Shown here piece by piece: positions 48,148-53,110 of a stretch of 53,110 bases of DNA. The DNA is from JBDTNQ01 sp039933635 (lineage in GTDB: Bacteria > Acidobacteriota > Vicinamibacteria > Vicinamibacterales > SCN-69-37), in NCBI GenBank assembly GCA_039933635.1, contig JBDTNQ010000015.1, positions 1 to 53,110 of the forward strand, in the 5' to 3' direction. Every line of letters starts with the position of its first letter. The first letter of the stretch is position 1. Below the pieces are notes generated by a model, which searched no databases, was not told where the DNA came from, and worked only from the letters and a program-made list of their open reading frames with translations. A program made the position numbers and the translations under genes.

Positions 48148-48642
48148 CTACTTGACCGTCAACGTCCCCTTCATGCCCGCGAGGAAGTGGCCGGGAAAGC
48201 TGCAGAGGTAGGTGTAGCTCCCCGCTTTCGCCGGCGCCTTGAAGGTCACGTCAGCTGTTTCGCCACCGCCCACCATCGTCGGCGTGTGCGCGAGAACCTG
48301 CGCCTTCTTCGAGGCCGGAATGTACGCTGTCGCGCTCGCCATCACGGCATCATTGACGAATGCCGTGGCGTCCGCGCCGGCGTTGAGCAGCACGAAGTTG
48401 TGCGAACTCGCCATCTTGGGCATCGTGCCCACGCCCTTCAAACGCACGTGCAGCAGCTCACCCGGCTTCGCCGTGATCGTGACCACCGAGAACTTCATCT
48501 GATCCGTCGCATCGATCTCGATGAGACGGCCCGCAGCCCCGGCAGCGGCCGGCGCCGGCTTGGGAGCGGTCTGCGCCATCGGGCGCGCCACGAACACCAC
48601 GGCGGCAAGGAGAGCGACAACAACAACAGGTACGCGCTTCAT
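48148..48642 (-). CDS. Auracyanin/azurin-like blue copper protein
   Basis: A 164-aa exported cupredoxin. A signal peptide (VPVVVVALLAAVVFVARPMA) is followed by an Ala/Pro linker and the plastocyanin fold. The type 1 copper ligands are His81 (SSHNFVLL), Cys147, His152 and Met157 in YLCSFPGHFLAGMKG. The spacing C-x4-H-x4-M is that of auracyanins and many azurin-like proteins; classical azurins have C-x4-H-x3-M. Auracyanins are proposed electron acceptors of ACIII in Chloroflexus, so this may be a mobile carrier for the ACIII-caa3 cluster in this window. That link is inference. Start ATG at 48642 directly gives the signal. It is transcribed convergently with the sigma-54 activator. Confidence 0.9.
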   Translation of the reverse strand: MKRVPVVVVALLAAVVFVARPMAQTAPKPAPAAAGAAGRLIEIDATDQMKFSVVTITAKPGELLHVRLKGVGTMPKMASSHNFVLLNAGADATAFVNDAVMASATAYIPASKKAQVLAHTPTMVGGGETADVTFKAPAKAGSYTYLCSFPGHFLAGMKGTLTVK

Positions 48643-48862
48643 GATTCGTCTTGTCCTTTCGTCGCGGCTGCCACAGCGGCCGCGGCGCTTACGTTCACGA
48701 CCAACAACGGTCGGTTCAGAATAATGGGGTGCCCTCACCACCGCAACCCCGGGGATCGCGGTAGAAAGAGGACAGTCCACCTGCGTGTTCCTCCTTAGAG
48801 CAGGAACCGGGCCAGCCTTGTGTCGCCACGCCCGGACATAGGACAGTGTTCCCGCCCATCCG

Positions 48863-49753
48863 ATGACCCCTCCTGCACAACCATCGCCTCGACACCCCTG
48901 GCTGGTCCTGCTCAGGCCCGCCAACGTCGTCACGGCCGCCGCCGATGTCCTGGCTGGAGCCGCGGTCGCAGGCCTGCCGAGGACGCCCGCGGTCGGTTGG
49001 CTGGTGCTCGCAAGTCTCTGCCTGTATGCCGGCGGAGTCGTCCTGAACGACTACTTCGATCGGGCGGTCGATCGGGTGGAACGGCCGGAGCGTCCGATCC
49101 CCAGCGGCCAGGTGTCTGCGGCCACGGCCAGAAACGTCGGCGCTGCGCTCCTGATCGCAGGGACCGCGCTTGCTGCCGGTGCCAGCGCGGGCAGCTTCCT
49201 TGTCGCAGGATGCCTGGCGCTGTCCATCCTGGGCTACGACGCCGCCAGCAAGCGTCATGCGTTCGCCGGCCCCGTGAACATGGGCACCTGCCGGGCGCTG
49301 AATCTGCTGCTCGGGATGACGATTCGGCCCGGCGCCCTGGAACAGCATGCCGGGCTGGGCCTGCTGCCCCTCGTTTACATCGCCGGGGTGACCATCTTGA
49401 GTCGCGGCGAGGTGGCGGGCGGCAAGCGCCCCGTAGCGCTGCTGGCCCTGGCACTCGTGGGCGCTGTGGCCGCCGCAGCGGCGTGCCTGGCGCTGGGCTC
49501 CACCCAAAGTGTGATCTGGTGGGCATCCCTGCTGGCGGCCCTGCTCGCCCTTCGGGTGCTGCCACCCTACTGGACGGCATGGCGTGACCCGTCACCGGGC
49601 CACATCCGTGCGGCAGTCAAGCGCGGCGTGCTCTCCCTCGTGCTCCTGGACGCTGTGATTGCGGCCTCGTACGCCGATATCATGGTCAGTCTGGCTGTGC
49701 TGGCCACGGCATTTCTGGCCGGTTGGCTGGCACGGTTGTTCGCCGTGACCTGA
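48863..49753 (+). CDS. eboC: UbiA-family prenyltransferase, EboC type
   Basis: A 296-aa membrane protein of the UbiA superfamily with about 8 helices. The first Asp-rich motif is NDYFDRAVDRVERPERPIPS (N-D-x-x-D-x-x-x-D). The second Asp motif is degenerate: LGYDAASKRHAFAGPVNMG followed by CRALNLLLGM, as in EboC proteins, so the usual aromatic prenylation may differ. EboC is part of the ebo cluster, known from cyanobacteria and algal endosymbionts. It is the first gene of the cluster here; eboD follows after 4 bases. The ATG at 48863 fits; no strong ribosome-binding site is visible. The acceptor molecule is unknown. The symbol rests on the set of neighbours and the motif pattern. Confidence 0.85.
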   Translation: MTPPAQPSPRHPWLVLLRPANVVTAAADVLAGAAVAGLPRTPAVGWLVLASLCLYAGGVVLNDYFDRAVDRVERPERPIPSGQVSAATARNVGAALLIAGTALAAGASAGSFLVAGCLALSILGYDAASKRHAFAGPVNMGTCRALNLLLGMTIRPGALEQHAGLGLLPLVYIAGVTILSRGEVAGGKRPVALLALALVGAVAAAAACLALGSTQSVIWWASLLAALLALRVLPPYWTAWRDPSPGHIRAAVKRGVLSLVLLDAVIAASYADIMVSLAVLATAFLAGWLARLFAVT

Positions 49754-49757
49754 CGCG

Positions 49758-50987
49758 ATGGATGTCCTCGACCAGTCCGTTCGTGTGAATTTCCGCTTTC
49801 CCGTCCACTTCACGACGGGACTGTTCGACCCGGCCAACCTCGTGCTGCGCACGGCGGTCACCGTGCCGTCCGATCCCGCGCCGTCCGATGCGGTCGTGAT
49901 CCTCGACTCTGGCGTGCACCACGCGCACCCGGTTCTCCTCTCGAAGATTCAGGCGTACTTCGTCGCGCACGCCGATGCGCTCCGGCTCGCGGCGCCGCCT
50001 CTTGTCCTGCCCGGCGGCGAAGCGGCGAAGAACGACCCGGCGCACCTCGAGGCGGTGCACGCGTTGATTCACGACGCCGCGCTCTGCCGTCATTCGTACG
50101 TCATCGCCATCGGCGGCGGCGCCATCCTCGACGTCGTCGGCTATGCGGCGGCCACGGCGCACCGCGGCATTCGCCTGATCCGTGTGCCGACGACCGTGCT
50201 GTCGCAAGACGATTCGGCGGTCGGCGTGAAGAACGGCGTCAACGCCTTCGGCAAGAAGAACTACTTCGGCTCGTTCGCGCCGCCGTTTGCGGTGCTGAAC
50301 GACTTCACGTTCCTCGCCACGCTGGAGCCGCGCGATTGGCTCGGCGGCGTGGCGGAGGCCGTCAAGGCGGCGCTCATTCGCGACGCGGCGTTCTTCACGG
50401 AACTCGAAACGCTGGCGCCACGCCTCGTCGCCCGCGACGATGTCGCAATGGAGCGCGTCGTGCGCCGCTCCGCGGCGATTCACTTGTCGCACATCGCCAA
50501 TGGTGGCGACCCGTTCGAGCTTGGCGCGTCCCGCCCGCTCGACTTCGGCCACTGGGCGGCGCATCGACTCGAACACCTGACCGACCATCGGCTTCGGCAC
50601 GGTGAGGCCGTCGCCATCGGTGTGGCCCTCGACACCACGTACGCGTGCCTCACCGGCTCCCTCCCGCCTGGCGACTGGCGGCGGGTCATCGACCTCTTCC
50701 TCGCGCTCCAGCTGCCGCTGGCGGTGCCCGAACTCGACGCGCACTCGCACGACCCCGCTCACCCGCGCTCCGTCCTGCGCGGACTGGAGGAGTTCCGCGA
50801 GCACCTCGGCGGCCGTCTCACGGTGATGCTGCTACGGGGCATCGGGAGCGCCTTCGACGTGCACCATATTCGCACCGAGGTTATGATCCAGAGCATCGCC
50901 ATGTTGGTACGTATCCAGGCCGCGCGCTCGTCTGCGGTGGCGGCCGATGACGTGCAGCTGCCAACTGTTGCGCGAGGACCGTCATGA
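49758..50987 (+). CDS. eboD: EboD, sugar phosphate cyclase-like (3-dehydroquinate synthase superfamily)
   Basis: A 409-aa protein of the DHQS/EEVS superfamily. The NAD-binding block VIAIGGGAILDVVGYAAATA and VPTTVLSQDDSAVGVKNGVN are clear, and the metal-site histidines are in LDFGHWAAHRLE and HRLRHGEAVAIG. A Glu precedes them in GGVAEAVKAALI. The extended length over ordinary DHQS and the FGSFAPPFAVLND segment fit EboD, which forms its own branch and acts on an unknown sugar phosphate. It should not be taken as the shikimate-pathway AroB. Gaps to the neighbours are 4 bases upstream, and the stop overlaps the small gene downstream (ATGA, 50984-50987). Confidence 0.88.
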   Translation: MDVLDQSVRVNFRFPVHFTTGLFDPANLVLRTAVTVPSDPAPSDAVVILDSGVHHAHPVLLSKIQAYFVAHADALRLAAPPLVLPGGEAAKNDPAHLEAVHALIHDAALCRHSYVIAIGGGAILDVVGYAAATAHRGIRLIRVPTTVLSQDDSAVGVKNGVNAFGKKNYFGSFAPPFAVLNDFTFLATLEPRDWLGGVAEAVKAALIRDAAFFTELETLAPRLVARDDVAMERVVRRSAAIHLSHIANGGDPFELGASRPLDFGHWAAHRLEHLTDHRLRHGEAVAIGVALDTTYACLTGSLPPGDWRRVIDLFLALQLPLAVPELDAHSHDPAHPRSVLRGLEEFREHLGGRLTVMLLRGIGSAFDVHHIRTEVMIQSIAMLVRIQAARSSAVAADDVQLPTVARGPS

Positions 50988-51298
50988 CCCCCCAGCCGGC
51001 CAGATCGCCCCTCACGGCCACCCAGCTCGTCGACGAGTACTTCATCGAGACGCGCAACCGCATCATCGAAGTGGCCGCGTTCCTCGATCGCATCGACCGC
51101 ACCGACCCTGCGGTGAGCGAGCAGGACTTTCGCGTCCAGGCGCTGGCCGATGCGATCAACGTCCTCGCCGGCCCGGGCCCGAATCGTGTGCGCGAGATTC
51201 AAATTCTCATGAGCGACCCTACGACTGAGCCCTTGCCGGCCCTGGATCGCAAGGGCGCGGTCGGCGCCTACGATCGATCGAAGCAGGAGGTGCGCTGA
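50984..51298 (+). CDS. Small helical protein of the ebo cluster, unknown
   Basis: A 104-aa protein I do not recognise. It is largely helical with no signal peptide, membrane helix or Cys. The helices are roughly residues 11-36 (LVDEYFIETRNRIIEVAAFL) and 47-78 (FRVQALADAINVLAG), with a PNRVREIQILMSDPTTEPLP turn and a charged end. The start overlaps the eboD stop (ATGA), and its stop overlaps the eboB start by one base, so it is strictly coupled to both. By position it takes the place of EboA, but cyanobacterial EboA is roughly twice as long, and I see no convincing match. It could be a reduced EboA, or a separate family tied to non-cyanobacterial ebo clusters. Confidence 0.8.
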   Translation: MTPQPARSPLTATQLVDEYFIETRNRIIEVAAFLDRIDRTDPAVSEQDFRVQALADAINVLAGPGPNRVREIQILMSDPTTEPLPALDRKGAVGAYDRSKQEVR

Positions 51299-52134
51299 TG
51301 CGCTACATCGATCACCACGCGCACATGGTGTCGCGCACGACCGACGACTACGCCGCCATGGCGTTGAGCGGGTGCGTGGCAGTCACCGAGCCCGCCTTCT
51401 GGTCGGGATGGGATCGCAGCACCGCCGACGGATTCGACGATTACTTCAAGCAGCTCACCGAATTCGAGCCCAAACGCGCTGCGCAGTACCACATCCAGCA
51501 CTACACCTGGCTCGGGATGAACCCGAAGGAATCCGACAACCGGCAGATCTCCGTGGAAGTGCTGCGCCGGATTCCGAAGCACCTGGACGGGCCGACCGTG
51601 CTCGGCGTCGGCGAAATCGGGCTGAATCGCATCACCCGCAACGAGATCGCCACCTACACGGAACAGGTCGAGCTGGCCACGCAATTCCGCCAGCTGGTGC
51701 TGATTCACACGCCGCATCTCGAGGACAAGCTCAAGGGCACGCGCATCACGATTGACGTGCTGCGGCGCTATCCCGATCTGGCGCCGGGCCGGGTCATCGT
51801 CGATCACGCCGAGGAACACACGCTCGAAGCCATCCTCGAGCACGGCTACTGGGCGGGTCTCACGCTGTACCCGCAAACGAAGGTTTCGGCACAACGCGCG
51901 GTGGACATGATCGAAAAGTACGGCCCGGATCGCATCCTGGTCGCAGGCGCCTGTGACTGGGGCCCGAGCGAACCGCTGGCCGTTCCGAAATTCATCGCGG
52001 AAATGCGCCGCCGCCGCCATCCCGATGAGCTGATCCAACGCGTCGTCCTGGACAACCCGATCCGGTTCCTCAGCCAGTCGCCCAAGTTCAAATTGCCGAT
52101 CGGTGTCGAACACGCCGTCACCGCGCGACAGTGA
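51298..52134 (+). CDS. eboB: EboB, TatD-family metal-dependent hydrolase
   Basis: A 278-aa TIM-barrel hydrolase. The metal ligands of the TatD family are in view: YIDHHAHM (H-x-H), the bridging Glu in VLGVGEIGLNRI, His in LVLIHTPHLED, His in RVIVDHAEE and the Asp in VAGACDWGPS. TatD enzymes are hydrolases or 3'-5' nucleases; EboB is thought to act on a small molecule in the ebo pathway. It overlaps the small gene by one base, and its stop TGA overlaps the eboE GTG start (GTGA, 52131-52134). The call as EboB rests on the family plus the cluster. Confidence 0.88.
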   Translation: MRYIDHHAHMVSRTTDDYAAMALSGCVAVTEPAFWSGWDRSTADGFDDYFKQLTEFEPKRAAQYHIQHYTWLGMNPKESDNRQISVEVLRRIPKHLDGPTVLGVGEIGLNRITRNEIATYTEQVELATQFRQLVLIHTPHLEDKLKGTRITIDVLRRYPDLAPGRVIVDHAEEHTLEAILEHGYWAGLTLYPQTKVSAQRAVDMIEKYGPDRILVAGACDWGPSEPLAVPKFIAEMRRRRHPDELIQRVVLDNPIRFLSQSPKFKLPIGVEHAVTARQ

Positions 52135-53110
52135 AGGCGGGCCGTTTTCACCTTACGTACTGCACGAACATCCATGCCGCCCAGGGCTGGACGGCCGTGT
52201 TCGAGAACATCCGCCGCTACGCGCCGCCGTTGAAGCAGCGGTTTGCGGCTGACGCGCCCTTCGGCATCGGCCTGCGGCTGTCCGCCCGGGACGCGCGCGA
52301 ACTTCTTGACGGCCACCTCGAGGAGTTCCGCGAGTGGCTGGTGCGCGAAGGCCTCTACGTCGCGATCATCAACGGCTTCCCGTTCGGATCCTTTCATCGT
52401 GCCGTCGTCAAGGCCGACGTCTACGCGCCGGCGTGGACCGACGACGAACGCGTGCGCTACACGCTCGATCTTCTCGAGATCCTGACGGCCCTCCTGCCGG
52501 CGGGGCTCGATGGAGGCGTCTCCACCGCACCCTTGTCCTATAAGGCGTGGCTGCCGAATGCCGACACTGCAGGCTGGCGGCTGGCCACGACCAACGTCGT
52601 GCGCGTCGCGGCGGCGATGGCGCGGTTGCGCCGCGAGCGAGGCATCGACATCCACCTGGACATCGAGCCCGAGCCCGATTGCAGCATTGAGAACACCGAC
52701 GAGACGCTCGCGTTCTTCCAGCACTGGCTGTTGCCCATCGGCGTGCCGATTCTCGCCACGGAACTGCAGATGAGCGAAGAGGAGGCGCGCGCAGCCCTCC
52801 TGCATCATGTCCGCGTGTGCTTCGACTGCTGTCATTTCGCCGTGGAGTACGAAGATCCCGCCGTCGCTCTCGCGCGGCTCGCGTCGAGCGGCATTCGCAT
52901 CGGGCGGATCCAGCTGAGCTCGGCGCTTCGTGTGACCATGCCCCGGGATGCGGCGTCGCGGGCGCGTGTGACCGGCCGGCTTCGACCGTTCGACGACTCC
53001 ACGTATCTCCATCAGGTGATCGCGCGGCACGACGACCGCCTCGAACACTTTCCCGATCTCGGCGACGCGCTTGATGCCTGCCGCGGCGACTGCGGCTCCG
53101 AGTGGCGCAT
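52131..53110 (+). CDS. eboE: EboE, TIM-barrel sugar isomerase-like protein (3' end outside window)
   Basis: The frame opens at a GTG that overlaps the eboB stop and stays open for 326 codons to the right edge, so the C-terminus is missing. The start reads KAGRFHLTYCTNIHAAQGW, the typical opening of EboE (L-T-Y-C-T-N-I-H). Further blocks are VAIINGFPFGSFH, DIHLDIEPEPDC (metal-binding Glu/Asp), VRVCFDCCHFAVEYEDP (His/Cys) and IRIGRIQLSSALRV. These follow the xylose-isomerase-like TIM-barrel pattern. EboE is assigned to metabolite handling in the ebo pathway; its reaction is unknown. The next gene, outside the window, would be expected to be eboF. Confidence 0.85.
   Translation, partial: MKAGRFHLTYCTNIHAAQGWTAVFENIRRYAPPLKQRFAADAPFGIGLRLSARDARELLDGHLEEFREWLVREGLYVAIINGFPFGSFHRAVVKADVYAPAWTDDERVRYTLDLLEILTALLPAGLDGGVSTAPLSYKAWLPNADTAGWRLATTNVVRVAAAMARLRRERGIDIHLDIEPEPDCSIENTDETLAFFQHWLLPIGVPILATELQMSEEEARAALLHHVRVCFDCCHFAVEYEDPAVALARLASSGIRIGRIQLSSALRVTMPRDAASRARVTGRLRPFDDSTYLHQVIARHDDRLEHFPDLGDALDACRGDCGSEWR

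Noticed and set aside
48787..48807. GTTCCT-AGGAAC inverted repeat before eboC as an operator
   Set aside because: Six-base arms with a 9-base loop occur often by chance, and no promoter could be placed next to it.
49758..50987. Calling the sugar phosphate cyclase gene aroB
   Set aside because: The neighbours and the extended length fit EboD; no other shikimate gene is near.

Overview
This window reads as a chromosomal segment of a GC-rich, Gram-negative, aerobic bacterium. The pointers are an RND efflux system with a TolC-like outer-membrane component, several predicted secreted or outer-envelope proteins, and a respiratory cluster that joins alternative complex III (ACIII) to a caa3-type oxidase. 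Together with the style of the genes this fits Acidobacteriota (possibly a Vicinamibacteria-like lineage), but that placement is inference; no rRNA or other phylogenetic marker is present. Coding density is high, many neighbours overlap by 1 to 14 bases, and no tRNA, rRNA, CRISPR array, transposase or phage gene was seen.

Layout. (1) 1-925: the 3' end of an RsuA/RluB-type pseudouridine synthase converges on, and overlaps by 66 bp, a YgjP-like metalloprotease. (2) 1032-7389: a TetR regulator and a tolC-adaptor-RND efflux operon. (3) 7390-7713: a gene-free stretch dominated by a large imperfect inverted repeat. (4) 7714-16470, minus strand: a secreted unknown, a HAMP/PP2C phosphatase with a very long low-complexity sensor region, exonuclease III, two class I/II aminotransferases, a GNAT-like protein and 4-alpha-glucanotransferase. 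(5) 16529-19392: an active/inactive pair of M16 peptidases. (6) 19501-21649: two small membrane proteins flanking a sodium:solute symporter. (7) 21756-26017: a MacB-type ABC exporter set (adaptor, ATPase, two permeases). (8) 26279-38882: one long minus-strand respiratory cluster, actABCDEF, a small membrane protein, sco, coxII (with fused cytochrome c), coxI (A2-type), coxIII, coxIV, closed by a strong hairpin. Its promoter region holds a perfect 16-bp palindrome. (9) 39162-45551: a NatAB-type ABC exporter, a slipin, a geranylgeranyl-reductase-family flavoprotein and an M61 peptidase. (10) 45554-48642: a secreted HExxH protein, a NifA-like sigma-54 activator and an auracyanin/azurin-like blue copper protein. 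(11) 48863-53110 (continuing beyond the window): an ebo-type cluster with EboC, EboD, a small unknown protein, EboB and EboE.

How the parts may work together. ACIII oxidises quinol and should pass electrons to a periplasmic carrier and then to the caa3 oxidase; the SCO protein loads copper on the oxidase. The auracyanin-like copper protein about 9 kb away is a candidate mobile carrier. The ebo cluster is the most unusual item: it is known from cyanobacteria, where it is tied to export of scytonemin precursors, and from algal endosymbionts, and its product is unknown. Short repeats have entered coding sequence at two places in the respiratory cluster (the N-termini of CoxIII and ActE).
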